DNA of 64,000 bases from Salinimicrobium marinum (GTDB lineage Bacteria > Bacteroidota > Bacteroidia > Flavobacteriales > Flavobacteriaceae): positions 25,464-89,463 of the forward strand of contig NZ_BMXB01000016.1 of NCBI RefSeq assembly GCF_014651535.1, read 5' to 3'. Position 1 is the first letter of the stretch; each line of letters opens with the position of its first letter. The notes below the pieces were generated by a model. That model had not been told where the DNA came from, ran no database searches, and was given only the letters and a program-made list of their open reading frames with translations. Below, one piece after another: positions 1 through 7,913 of this stretch. A program made the position numbers and the translations under genes.

Positions 1-691
1 CCATGACATAAGCCGGCAGATCCCAGATTGGACCAAGCCCAAGATGCATGATGAGTGCAAAAATGAGGTAACTGAAACAGCTCGCTACCAAAGCCGGAAT
101 AATGGCCTGATAATACTCTGCGGCATGTTTGTGATGTAAGATTTCGAGGGAAAAGAGACTTCCTCCCAGCGGTGCTCCAAAAAGGGCTGTAAAGCCAGAT
201 GCCATCCCGGCAATACTAACCGACCGGAGTTCCTCGCCTTTTAACCTCAGCATTTTCCCCAGCCAGGTTCCCGTAGATCCCGTGACCTGTACCAGCGGAG
301 CTTCGGGGCCCAGACTGCCGCCAGATCCTACACAAAGCAGGGACGACAATATCATCGACGGATTGTTCTTTGGCTCCAGCTCACCTTTATTAAACCTGAT
401 GTTATTTACGATAAGATGGATCTCCCCGGGATCGCCTATAAAATGGATCACAAAACCAGCGAGAAGCCCTGCGATGGCCATTGTGGGGATCACCTGCCAG
501 CCTTCAAAAACGGCCAGGGCATGCATGATCATTTCCAGGGTGATCCAGTAAACCCCTGAAATGATCCCACCGGCAACTCCTAAAACAGCCCATAGCAGAA
601 AGGTCCTGCTAAAAAGAAAAGGATTGAATTTTAACGGCTGGTCCAGGACATCGAGGTAAGTAATTAATTTTCTGCGGGTCTTTATTTTCAC
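1..691 (-). CDS. ClC-family chloride channel/antiporter, partial
   Basis: This reading frame runs off the left edge of the window, so only the N-terminal part of the protein is present. The translation carries the ClC hallmark GSGGSLGPEAP, in which the GxGPE loop forms part of the anion pathway, followed by a second helix-loop segment (FTALFGAPLGGSLFSLE) also typical of ClC proteins. Several hydrophobic helices are visible. ClC proteins conduct Cl- or exchange Cl- for protons across the inner membrane. No ATG lies near the start. A GTG at 691 is the most reasonable start, and an in-frame TTG at 718 is the alternative before an upstream TAG. The gene is divergent from ric. The missing C-terminus prevents saying whether a TrkA-C or CBS tail exists. 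Confidence 0.88.
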   Translation of the reverse strand, partial: MKIKTRRKLITYLDVLDQPLKFNPFLFSRTFLLWAVLGVAGGIISGVYWITLEMIMHALAVFEGWQVIPTMAIAGLLAGFVIHFIGDPGEIHLIVNNIRFNKGELEPKNNPSMILSSLLCVGSGGSLGPEAPLVQVTGSTGTWLGKMLRLKGEELRSVSIAGMASGFTALFGAPLGGSLFSLEILHHKHAAEYYQAIIPALVASCFSYLIFALIMHLGLGPIWDLPAYVM

Positions 692-857
692 GGCTGCTTC
701 TGTTCTTTTCGGGCGCAATTTAGATAAATTATCAGGCTCAGGAAGTGGTGGAAAGATGTTTTCCGAAGAAGAAGGTTGTAACTAAAAAGGTATATAAGAG
801 GAGTTTCAGGAAGAAAAGCAAGAAAATAGAACTGAACAGGCGGAGAATCAGGTAAAT

Positions 858-901
858 ATGATTCATGTCATAATTCAAATGGATATGTTTCTTCATTTTT
901 G
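858..901 (+). promoter_or_regulatory. Crp/Fnr-type operator plus -7 element upstream of ric
   Basis: A dyad TGA-N6-TCA occupies 859-870, with A and T flanks giving ATGA...TCAT. An element CATTTTTG (894-901) resembles the Bacteroidota -7 box TAnnTTTG and starts 29.5 nt from the dyad centre at 864.5. This predicts a transcript start near 905-908, just before the ATG at 930, with an activator bound near -41.5. The same geometry recurs at 3160-3203 and 6605-6652. Confidence 0.68.
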
Positions 902-929
902 TAATTCAATCATCAAAAAAAACTGCACT

Positions 930-1655
930 ATGAACACACTGGAATCAAAAACAGTAGCCGATCTGGTTACGGAGAACATTCAGACTGCACATGTTTTTAA
1001 AAAATACGGAATTGATTTTTGCTGCGGCGGAGGAATTAGCGTAAAACGGGCAGCCGAAAAAGCAGCAATAAGGTATGAAGACCTTGAAAAAGACCTGCTG
1101 GGAGTAGAGAATACCACCGGCCGCACCAACAATTACAACAGCTGGAAACTGGATTTTCTTACAGATCATATTATCAATGTGCATCATGCCTATGTACAGG
1201 AAAATATTCCTCTTATCTACCAGTATGCGTTACGGGTAGTGCGGGTGCATGGAAGTAATTACCCCGAATTGGTACAAATTCAGCGGTTATTTTCTGAAAT
1301 TTCCAGGGAACTGCGGGCTCATTTAAAGAAGGAAGAAGAGATCTTGTTTCCGTTCATTAAAAAGATGGTAAAGGCGAAGAAAGAAGGAACCGATTTTTCG
1401 CCGCCAGATTTCGGGACTGTAGACAACCGTATCAAAATGATGGAAACCGAGCATGAAGAAGCCGGTGGAATCCTACGGCAGATCTCTGCATTAAGCAATA
1501 AATATATTCCTCCACAGGAAGCCTGCAATACCTTCAGGGCATTTTATGCCAAGCTGGAAGAATTTGAGCAGGACCTGCATCAACATGTGCACCTGGAAAA
1601 CAATATCCTGTTTCCAAAGGCCCTAAACCTGGAGAAAAAACTTTCTGTAGTATAA
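930..1655 (+). CDS. ric: Iron-sulfur cluster repair di-iron protein (Ric/ScdA/YtfE)
   Basis: The 241-residue protein has an N-terminal ScdA_N (DUF542) domain, about residues 4-58, with the diagnostic CC pair at 31-32, followed by a hemerythrin-like four-helix domain. Candidate di-iron ligands include H80, H86, H107, H131, E135, H175, H217 and H221. This family repairs iron-sulfur clusters damaged by nitric oxide or oxidants and handles NO in the cytoplasm. The start is placed at the ATG at 930. An ATG at 858 is in frame, but it lies within the predicted operator and ahead of the predicted -7 element, and it would add a non-conserved 24-residue leader. Neighbouring hemerythrins and nitrate genes fit an NO-stress role. 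Confidence 0.93.
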   Translation: MNTLESKTVADLVTENIQTAHVFKKYGIDFCCGGGISVKRAAEKAAIRYEDLEKDLLGVENTTGRTNNYNSWKLDFLTDHIINVHHAYVQENIPLIYQYALRVVRVHGSNYPELVQIQRLFSEISRELRAHLKKEEEILFPFIKKMVKAKKEGTDFSPPDFGTVDNRIKMMETEHEEAGGILRQISALSNKYIPPQEACNTFRAFYAKLEEFEQDLHQHVHLENNILFPKALNLEKKLSVV

Positions 1656-1796
1656 AATATAAAATCCTGAAAGCCTTGCCTGTCACTCGTGCAGCCGGGG
1701 CTCTACAGGATAAACCAAAGGGAGAAATTCTGATTCCCCGGTAGCTCCTGCACCATAATTTTCAGAATTATTCAGAAGTAAAAACTCAGAAAACAA

Positions 1797-2264
1797 ATGA
1801 AGAAGCCTATAAAACGTCATGAAGCCTTAAAACCATTGAGCAGGGAACACCACCATGGACTGTTGTTGTGTTGGAAGATTAGAGAAGGAGTAAAACGGAA
1901 TGTCGAGATGCAGCGCATAAAGGAATATATAGATTGGTTTGAAACGAAATACCTCGATCCTCATTTCGAGGCAGAGGAGCAGTATATTTTTCCGGTGCTG
2001 GGCAATGAAAATGCACTTGTGCAGCGCGCCCTTGCAGAGCACAGAAGACTAAGGCGGTTGTTTAACCAGGAGGAGGAAGTATTTAAGGCCATTCATGCTA
2101 TTGAAGAAGAGCTGGACCTGCATATTCGGTTTGAAGAAAGGATCCTTTTTAACAAGATACAGGAAGTAGCTACCCCAAAAGAATATGCCGAAATCGAGGA
2201 GCGTCACCAGAGTATCAAATTTTCAGATGATGACTGGAAAGACCATTTCTGGAACTCTAATTAA
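1797..2264 (+). CDS. Hemerythrin-like HHE domain protein 1
   Basis: This 155-residue cytoplasmic protein is a single hemerythrin/HHE cation-binding domain. Candidate iron ligands are H18-H20, H56, E60, H82, H109, E113/E114 and H137, arranged as expected for a di-iron four-helix bundle (HFEAEEQYIFP, LHIRFEER). Hemerythrin-like proteins bind O2 or NO, or store iron; the exact ligand here is unknown. It follows ric by 141 nt and may share its transcript. It is a clear paralogue of the next gene, with shared blocks such as YIDWFE, PHFE.EEQYIFPVLGN and HRR.RRL, so the pair arose by tandem duplication. Confidence 0.88.
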   Translation: MKKPIKRHEALKPLSREHHHGLLLCWKIREGVKRNVEMQRIKEYIDWFETKYLDPHFEAEEQYIFPVLGNENALVQRALAEHRRLRRLFNQEEEVFKAIHAIEEELDLHIRFEERILFNKIQEVATPKEYAEIEERHQSIKFSDDDWKDHFWNSN

Positions 2265-2298
2265 TAACAACCTTTTATTATAATTCAAACATTGAACC

Positions 2299-2757
2299 AT
2301 GACCGTTTTTGCAAAAAACCAGGAACCGCTGGAATCTCTGACGAACGAACATAAGCATACTCTTGAATTTTGTGCACGTATCCGCAAAGGTCTTCACCGA
2401 AACATTGAAACCGTCCGGATAAGGAAATATATCGACTGGTTTGAAAAAAATTATTTAGGACCTCATTTTGAACTCGAAGAGCAGTATATTTTTCCTGTGC
2501 TGGGGAACAATGCAAGGGTGAAAAAAGCGCTTGCCAATCACCGGCGCATACGGCGCCTGCTTAGCTGCAGTTGTACCGATGAGAAGGTATTGAACCTGCT
2601 GGAGGAAGAACTGGCTACTTACATTCGTTTTGAAGAAAGGACGCTTTACAAGGAGATAAGAATGGCGGCCGGTGCCGAAGAACTTTCCCGCATGAAGCAG
2701 CATCACGACAGCATTGACTTTTCGGAAGATACCTGGAAAGATACCTTCTGGGTTTAA
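2299..2757 (+). CDS. Hemerythrin-like HHE domain protein 2
   Basis: This 152-residue paralogue of the preceding gene starts 34 nt after it and is probably cotranscribed. It keeps H18, H20, H56, E60, H81, E112 and the HH pair near 135-136. The histidine equivalent to H109 of the first copy is a tyrosine here (LATYIRFEER against LDLHIRFEER). A C-x-C pair at 90-92 is also specific to this copy. Loss of a ligand histidine suggests altered metal chemistry rather than a redundant duplicate, although Tyr can also bind iron. Function beyond NO/O2/iron binding cannot be assigned from sequence. Confidence 0.86.
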   Translation: MTVFAKNQEPLESLTNEHKHTLEFCARIRKGLHRNIETVRIRKYIDWFEKNYLGPHFELEEQYIFPVLGNNARVKKALANHRRIRRLLSCSCTDEKVLNLLEEELATYIRFEERTLYKEIRMAAGAEELSRMKQHHDSIDFSEDTWKDTFWV

Positions 2758-2973
2758 TAAATCTTTAATCTCTATTTCTGAAGATCTTCTTCCGGAACTG
2801 AATCCTGCTCCCATTATCACAAAATCCTGATTAAATGCTCGAAATTAAATACTGAAGTTGCGCATTTGTACTAAAACCGATAACTTTATTGCAATAGCAT
2901 TAATAAAATAAAAATTCTCCGTGTTCTTTTTTAAGCTGAAGGAATACCTGCAGTTGGAATGATCTTGATGAAC

Positions 2974-3004
2974 AGCTGGTTCTCTTTTTAATAAGAAACC
3001 AGCT
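2974..3004. repeat. Inverted repeat, 8-bp perfect arms
   Basis: AGCTGGTT (2974-2981) and AACCAGCT (2997-3004) are perfect reverse complements around a 15-nt AT-rich spacer. It lies just upstream of the terminator-like hairpin and could be an RNA stem or a protein site. No further copy was noticed in the window. Confidence 0.5.
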
Positions 3005-3026
3005 TTGAAATTATTCCGGAACTAAA

Positions 3027-3052
3027 AAGACTCCACACCTGGAGCCTTTTTT
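3027..3052 (+). terminator. Putative intrinsic terminator
   Basis: CTCCA and TGGAG form a short stem around a four-base loop, preceded by an A-run and followed by CC and six T. It probably ends transcripts from the ric-hemerythrin side. Confidence 0.5.
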
Positions 3053-3159
3053 CATATTAAGGGGACTTTGTTTACGTCGTTACTATGTTTTTTATCCACA
3101 TCCTGAAATAAGAAAAAGTGTTTTCATGTATGAAAATCGGGAGAAAAAATATAGCTAAA

Positions 3160-3203
3160 CTGATGATGGTCATTTTTGTGCCAGGCTTAAGCACAGATAT
3201 TTG
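3160..3203 (+). promoter_or_regulatory. Crp/Fnr-type operator plus -7 element upstream of narK
   Basis: TGA-N6-TCA occupies 3161-3172 and GATATTTG occupies 3196-3203, again 29.5 nt from dyad centre to the first base of the -7 element. The predicted leader to the ATG at 3318 is about 108 nt. Confidence 0.6.
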
Positions 3204-3317
3204 CATCGACCAATTTTTAAAAACCGGAAGATGGAAAATGATGTTATTGTTCCGGGTTTTTAAAATTTTGAAATAGACTTTTTGAATTGTAAATCGTTAA
3301 AACCTGGAAACAAGGAT

Positions 3318-4811
3318 ATGGAAAAACCTACCAGTACGTCGCACAAGATGCTTTTTCTAAATACTCTGGCCTTCACAATTTGTTTTGCAGTCTGGATGTT
3401 CAATGGTGTAACAGTTACCTTTTTGGTAGATAACGGGGCTTACGACTGGGATTCGGTACAAATAGGCTGGCTACTGGGAATTCCTGTACTTACCGGTTCT
3501 CTTTTTAGATTGCCTCTTGGGATCATGACCGATAAATTCGGCGGAAAATGGGTTTTTGGAGGCCTTTTGCTGATAAGTGCCGTCCCCATGTTTCTTCTTC
3601 AATACGTAGATTCATTCCTGGGCTTTGCCCTTTGTAGCTTTGGCTATGGATTAACCGGAGCCGGCTTTGCGGTGGGGATTGGTTATACCTCGGTTTGGTA
3701 CAACAAAGAATGGCAGGGACGTGCCCTGGGGATCTTTGGAGCCGGAAATGCCGGCGCTGCGCTTACTACTTTGTTCGCGCCCACAATCCTGGAAAATCTT
3801 ACCAATAATGGAGCAGATATAGAGAACTGGAGAACACTTCCGGTAATTTATGCTGCAATACTAGTGTTAATGGCAGTCATTTTCCTGGTCTTCGCCACCA
3901 ATAAAAAACCTTCGGCACAACGTACTATGAAAAAACTCATGCAGCCTCTTAAGAGTATACGGGTGTGGCGTTTTGGTCTTTACTATTTCCTGGTCTTTGG
4001 TTGTTTTGTGGCATTTTCGCAATGGCTGGTTCCGTATTATGTAAACGTATATTATCTGCCTCTTGTTACAGCGGGAATACTTGCTGCGGCCTTTAGTTTC
4101 CCCTCGGGTGTTATAAGAGCTTTAGGAGGATGGATGTCCGATAAATGGGGTGCGCGTAAGGTAATGTATTGGGTATTAGGATCCTCATTGGTGATAAGTT
4201 TCCTGCTGATATTTCCGAAGATGGAAATTTATTCTCCGGGAAATGGAATTATGGCGAAACAGGCAGGTGAGGTCACCCACGTTTCTGAAGATCGTATTGT
4301 GGCAGGAGGGGTGGAATATCCACTCATAGCAAAAGATGAAACAAATTTTGATGAGGTAGAAGGAGATTTTGTTTTTCCGAAGAAAGAAACCTGGCAGGAA
4401 CCTGTGGTACAGGTGGGGCAACAGGTTGAGAAAAAAGAATTACTTGCCGGTGGCGAGACCAAGATATTTTTTGAAGCAAACGTGTGGGTATTTACTTTCC
4501 TGGTCATTATCTTGGGTAGCATCTGGGGTGTGGGAAAAGCTGCTGTTTATAAACATATTCCGGAGTATTTCCCCGAAGAAGTGGGCGTAGTGGGAGGAAT
4601 GGTTGGGGTTCTTGGCGGTCTTGGTGGATTTTTCTGTCCTATCATTTTTGGTTACCTGCTCAATGGTAGCGGACTCTGGACGAGTGCGTGGATGTTCACC
4701 TTAATACTTTCGGCTATCTGTCTCTGGTGGATGCACCGTACTATTCAGAAAATGATGCACAAAGAGCAACCGGACCTAATGCGCCAAATCGAAGCGAAAG
4801 AAGAAAAATAA
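3318..4811 (+). CDS. narK: NarK-family MFS nitrate/nitrite transporter with soluble insert
   Basis: This inner-membrane major facilitator protein (497 residues from ATG 3318; a TTG at 3282 would add 12) resembles NarK1-type nitrate importers. It has the nitrate-signature glycine-rich segments FGAGNAGAAL and GGMVGVLGGLGGF, and R-x-PLG-x2-TDKFGG after TM2. Between the late transmembrane helices lies an unusual soluble insertion of about 90 residues (roughly 299-389). Its end (VQVGQQVEKKELLAGG) looks like a biotinyl/lipoyl-type beta-barrel segment but lacks a clear modification lysine motif. The gene is followed by a second NarK-like gene after 20 nt. It likely supplies nitrate to the cytoplasmic reductase downstream, or exchanges nitrate for nitrite. 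Confidence 0.9.
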   Translation: MEKPTSTSHKMLFLNTLAFTICFAVWMFNGVTVTFLVDNGAYDWDSVQIGWLLGIPVLTGSLFRLPLGIMTDKFGGKWVFGGLLLISAVPMFLLQYVDSFLGFALCSFGYGLTGAGFAVGIGYTSVWYNKEWQGRALGIFGAGNAGAALTTLFAPTILENLTNNGADIENWRTLPVIYAAILVLMAVIFLVFATNKKPSAQRTMKKLMQPLKSIRVWRFGLYYFLVFGCFVAFSQWLVPYYVNVYYLPLVTAGILAAAFSFPSGVIRALGGWMSDKWGARKVMYWVLGSSLVISFLLIFPKMEIYSPGNGIMAKQAGEVTHVSEDRIVAGGVEYPLIAKDETNFDEVEGDFVFPKKETWQEPVVQVGQQVEKKELLAGGETKIFFEANVWVFTFLVIILGSIWGVGKAAVYKHIPEYFPEEVGVVGGMVGVLGGLGGFFCPIIFGYLLNGSGLWTSAWMFTLILSAICLWWMHRTIQKMMHKEQPDLMRQIEAKEEK

Positions 4812-4831
4812 TTTGCTAAAACCATGATATT

Positions 4832-6427
4832 ATGAAGACCAACTTAGAAGAATGGAATGTTGAAGATCCGGTTTTTTGGGAACAGAAAGGTAAGAAAATA
4901 GCCTACAGAAACTTATGGCTCTCTATTCCTGCTCTCCTGCTTTCTTTTGCAGTTTGGATGATGTGGAGTATTATCACCACCAAAATGAAGGAATTCAACT
5001 TTCATTTCGGAATGATTACCCCCGGAATGTCTGAAGAAATGGTGAAAGAACAACTGGTGGTCATCAATAACTTATATTATACATTACCTGCCATTGCCGG
5101 ACTTGCCGGTGCCACTTTAAGAATTCCGAATTCCTTTCTTATAGCACTGGGCGGAGGCAGAAACGTGGTGTTTACAACCACGGCGCTTTTATTGATTCCG
5201 GCTTTTGGGGTTGGATTTGCCCTGGCAGATCAAAATACGCCATATATCACTTTTGCGGTACTCGCTCTTTTATCGGGTTTTGGAGGTGGGAATTTTGCCT
5301 CTTCTATGAGTAACATCAGTTATTTTTTTCCGAAGAGAATGCAGGGAACGTCTCTAGGCCTGAATGCCGGGATTGGAAATCTTGGGGTCGGGATCATGCA
5401 GAAAATGATTCCGTTTGTAATTGGTATTTTTCTTTTTTCGGCTGTTGGTGCCGAAGGTGAAGTGATAGAAAATCAACCTCTCGCAGGATTACAGAATGCG
5501 GGCTGGATATGGATACCTATTGTTTTTGCAGCAGTTGCGGCTTATTTTGGGATGAACAATGTGGTAACAGGAACACCTAAGCTGCCGGGTACTGTGCAGG
5601 GAATTGCCAAAACACTTTTTATGGTAGGGATTGGCCTTTTATCTGCCGCTCTTGGTTCTTATTTACTGGTGGGACTGGAGATTAATATGTGGATCGTATT
5701 GCCAGTGGTGGTGATACTTACACTGCTTTTAATGAAATACCTGAGTCCGAAAGATATTAAACAAAGCCTGGACAAACAGTTTTCTATTCTTTCGGATAAA
5801 CACAACTGGATCATGACCATCATTTATACGATGACCTTTGGTTCTTTTATTGGATTTTCAGCGGCATTTCCGAAACTTTGTCAGGATATATTCGTTTATA
5901 CAGATCCTGCTAATCCTCAATACACAAACCCCAATGCGCCTGATTTTCTTACCTGGGTTTTTATAGGACCCATGCTTGGAGCATTAGTGCGGCCTGTGGG
6001 AGGCTGGCTTTCAGATAAAATGAATAGTGGTTCCAGAGTGACCACTTATAGTACTGTAGTGACTGTGATTGCTACTTTGGCTGTGGCGTACTTTGTGGTC
6101 CAGGCCAGGGAAAGTGCTACTCCCGAAGCTTACTGGTGGCCGTTCTTTGCCTGTTTTATGGTATTATTTGTTACAACAGGAATTGGAAATGGATCCACCT
6201 TCAGGAGTATTCCATATATTTTTAGCAAGGAAAAAGCAGGGCCGGTCCTGGGCTGGACCTCAGCGATTGCGGCTTATGGAGCCTTTATTATTCCGCAGGT
6301 ATTTGGGGAACAGATCCAGATGGGAACTCCAGAATATGCTTTGTATGGCTTCGGAATTTATTATGTAATCTGTTTAGGACTTAACTGGTGGTATTATGAT
6401 CGTTCCGGTTCAGGAATTGATTGCTGA
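4832..6427 (+). CDS. narK: NarK-family MFS nitrate/nitrite antiporter
   Basis: This 531-residue MFS protein starts 20 nt after the first narK. It begins with a soluble N-terminal segment (NVEDPVFWEQKGKKIAYRNLW) typical of the longer NarK branch. It has two nitrate-signature-like segments (LNAGIGNLGVG, and GIGNGSTFRSIP late in the protein) and RPVGGWLSDK after a central helix. NarK pairs in which one protein is a proton-nitrate symporter and the other a nitrate/nitrite exchanger are known in denitrifiers. Which role belongs to which copy cannot be decided here. It is the last gene before a terminator-like hairpin. Confidence 0.9.
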   Translation: MKTNLEEWNVEDPVFWEQKGKKIAYRNLWLSIPALLLSFAVWMMWSIITTKMKEFNFHFGMITPGMSEEMVKEQLVVINNLYYTLPAIAGLAGATLRIPNSFLIALGGGRNVVFTTTALLLIPAFGVGFALADQNTPYITFAVLALLSGFGGGNFASSMSNISYFFPKRMQGTSLGLNAGIGNLGVGIMQKMIPFVIGIFLFSAVGAEGEVIENQPLAGLQNAGWIWIPIVFAAVAAYFGMNNVVTGTPKLPGTVQGIAKTLFMVGIGLLSAALGSYLLVGLEINMWIVLPVVVILTLLLMKYLSPKDIKQSLDKQFSILSDKHNWIMTIIYTMTFGSFIGFSAAFPKLCQDIFVYTDPANPQYTNPNAPDFLTWVFIGPMLGALVRPVGGWLSDKMNSGSRVTTYSTVVTVIATLAVAYFVVQARESATPEAYWWPFFACFMVLFVTTGIGNGSTFRSIPYIFSKEKAGPVLGWTSAIAAYGAFIIPQVFGEQIQMGTPEYALYGFGIYYVICLGLNWWYYDRSGSGIDC

Positions 6428-6604
6428 TCGAATTTAAATATACTTAAACAGAAATCCCTTTCTGCCTGTTTCTGGTGGAGAGGGGTTTTTTGTTCCGGAA
6501 AATGTTCTCTTTTAACCAGCTCCCTCTTGCATTTATGTCCGGGCTACGGCTCCTACTTCAATAATTTTACCTTTTTAATCTTCTCCGGAAAAAGCCGGTT
6601 GGGA
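6428..6604. other. Spacer between narK pair and oxidoreductase operon
   Basis: Apart from the hairpin at 6452-6491, I see no gene here. The operator and -7 element of the next operon follow, and then a leader of about 175 nt with no ORF that I can support. Confidence 0.55.
6452..6491 (+). terminator. Intrinsic terminator of narK pair
   Basis: CCCTTTC pairs with GAGAGGG (one G-U pair) across a loop of about 16 nt, followed by a run of six T. Confidence 0.65.
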
Positions 6605-6652
6605 AAATATGATAATGATCATATTTCTTCCTGTCACGTTTAGGCATTTTTG
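6605..6652 (+). promoter_or_regulatory. Near-perfect Crp/Fnr dyad plus -7 element for the oxidoreductase operon
   Basis: Perfect 9-bp arms AAATATGAT and ATCATATTT flank four bases, which gives a TGA-N6-TCA core at 6610-6621. CATTTTTG at 6645-6652 has the same sequence and the same 29.5-nt offset as at ric. This is the strongest of the three sites. It predicts transcription starting near 6659 and a leader of about 175 nt. Confidence 0.75.
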
Positions 6653-6834
6653 TCCCGTAGGAACAGAAATTGCTTTGGCAAGCATATTCTGTTTTTTACA
6701 CTGAATAATCAGAAAACTGTTAAAAATCATATTTATAATCAGTTTAAATTAAGGAATAGCAAAACCTCTCAGTATTAAATTCTTATATTTATGATCCACC
6801 AGATTTTTTTAACTTTTTAAAGCCTGCATTAGCT

Positions 6835-7890
6835 ATGTACAGACTCTTCAAAACTTTAAACCGGCTGGCATTAATTAAAGCAACGATTGCAGCTGTTCTT
6901 ACAGTTATTTTGGTGCTGATAGGTTCAAGAAATCTTCAGAATTTTGATCCGGCTTTGATAGCATATCTTATCGGAACGGTCTTCGCTATTTTCGGGATTG
7001 CCTATAGATATTCTGTCTGGATTCAGCGCCCGCCAACGAAGCTTTACTGGCGCCGTAGTATGCAATTCCTCTTCAGTAAGTTCTTTTTTCCATATTTGTG
7101 GAGATCCATAAAATTATTTTTCCGTAACATTTTATTTCAACGATTTATAGCTTTCCGCAGCAGAAGGAGATGGATAGGGCATTTCCTGCTGGCAACAGGT
7201 TGTTTACTCGCTTTTGCCATTACCGTTCCCTTAACCTTTGGCTGGATACACTTTGTATTAAAACCCGGCGATGATACTACCTATTACGCTTTATTATTTG
7301 GATTTGAAGCAGGATCCTTCAGCCTGGGGTCGCCACTGGCATTTATTGCATTTCACGGGCTGGTATGGAGTTCTGTTCTGGTAACAATCGGTGCGGTATT
7401 GATGATGCAGCGTAGATTTACCGATGGGGGATTGATCGCAACCCAGTCTTTTGAAAATGACTGGCTGCCTTTGATCCTGCTTATCGCAATTTCTGTTACC
7501 GGGCTCGGAATTTCTTATGATTATACCTTTCTGGAAGGTAAAACCTACCAATTTATGGCGGTGACACATGCCATTACTGTGATCTTATTCCTGGTGTGGT
7601 TACCTTTCGGAAAATTTTTCCACATCTATCAACGTCTTGCACAACTGGGGGCTAATCTTTACAAGACAGAAGGCCGCCGCAGAGGAATGGCAGTATGTCC
7701 ACATACTAAAGATGAATTCGCTACCCAGACTCATATTGAAGATCTTAAGAAAGTAACAAATGAATTGGGATTTGATTACAGCAAAACAAATGGTAGAAAC
7801 CATTTGGATCTAAGTCCGGAAGGGAAACGCTCTGCCCTGGCAATGGCTCACTTACAGGCCCGCCAGAAACAAGGAAAATTCTTTGGTTAA
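6835..7890 (+). CDS. NarI-like b-type cytochrome membrane subunit
   Basis: This 351-residue protein has about six transmembrane helices (near residues 11-30, 41-62, 113-140, 168-191, 209-228 and 240-262) and a charged cytoplasmic C-terminal tail. Candidate haem ligands are H116, H174, H245 and H263. The 18-residue spacing H245/H263 equals that of two haem-ligating histidines of E. coli NarI (H187/H205). It is best explained as the quinol-oxidising cytochrome b subunit of the adjacent molybdenum enzyme. It is the first gene of a tightly packed five-gene operon (23-nt gap to the next gene). The N-terminal two-helix extension is longer than in NarI, so it is a distant relative at most. Confidence 0.7.
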   Translation: MYRLFKTLNRLALIKATIAAVLTVILVLIGSRNLQNFDPALIAYLIGTVFAIFGIAYRYSVWIQRPPTKLYWRRSMQFLFSKFFFPYLWRSIKLFFRNILFQRFIAFRSRRRWIGHFLLATGCLLAFAITVPLTFGWIHFVLKPGDDTTYYALLFGFEAGSFSLGSPLAFIAFHGLVWSSVLVTIGAVLMMQRRFTDGGLIATQSFENDWLPLILLIAISVTGLGISYDYTFLEGKTYQFMAVTHAITVILFLVWLPFGKFFHIYQRLAQLGANLYKTEGRRRGMAVCPHTKDEFATQTHIEDLKKVTNELGFDYSKTNGRNHLDLSPEGKRSALAMAHLQARQKQGKFFG

Positions 7891-7913
7891 AAAAATATAT
7901 AAAAGAAAAAATA

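Larger units (their letters stand above)
2758..3159. other. Intergenic region between hemerythrins and narK
   Basis: No coding sequence is supported. The spacer holds an inverted repeat at 2974-3004 and a terminator-like hairpin at 3027-3052. The narK regulatory region follows from 3160. Confidence 0.6.

Noticed and set aside
282..551. Plus-strand frame of 89 codons
   Set aside because: It is antisense to the ClC channel frame, which carries the conserved GxGPE motif.
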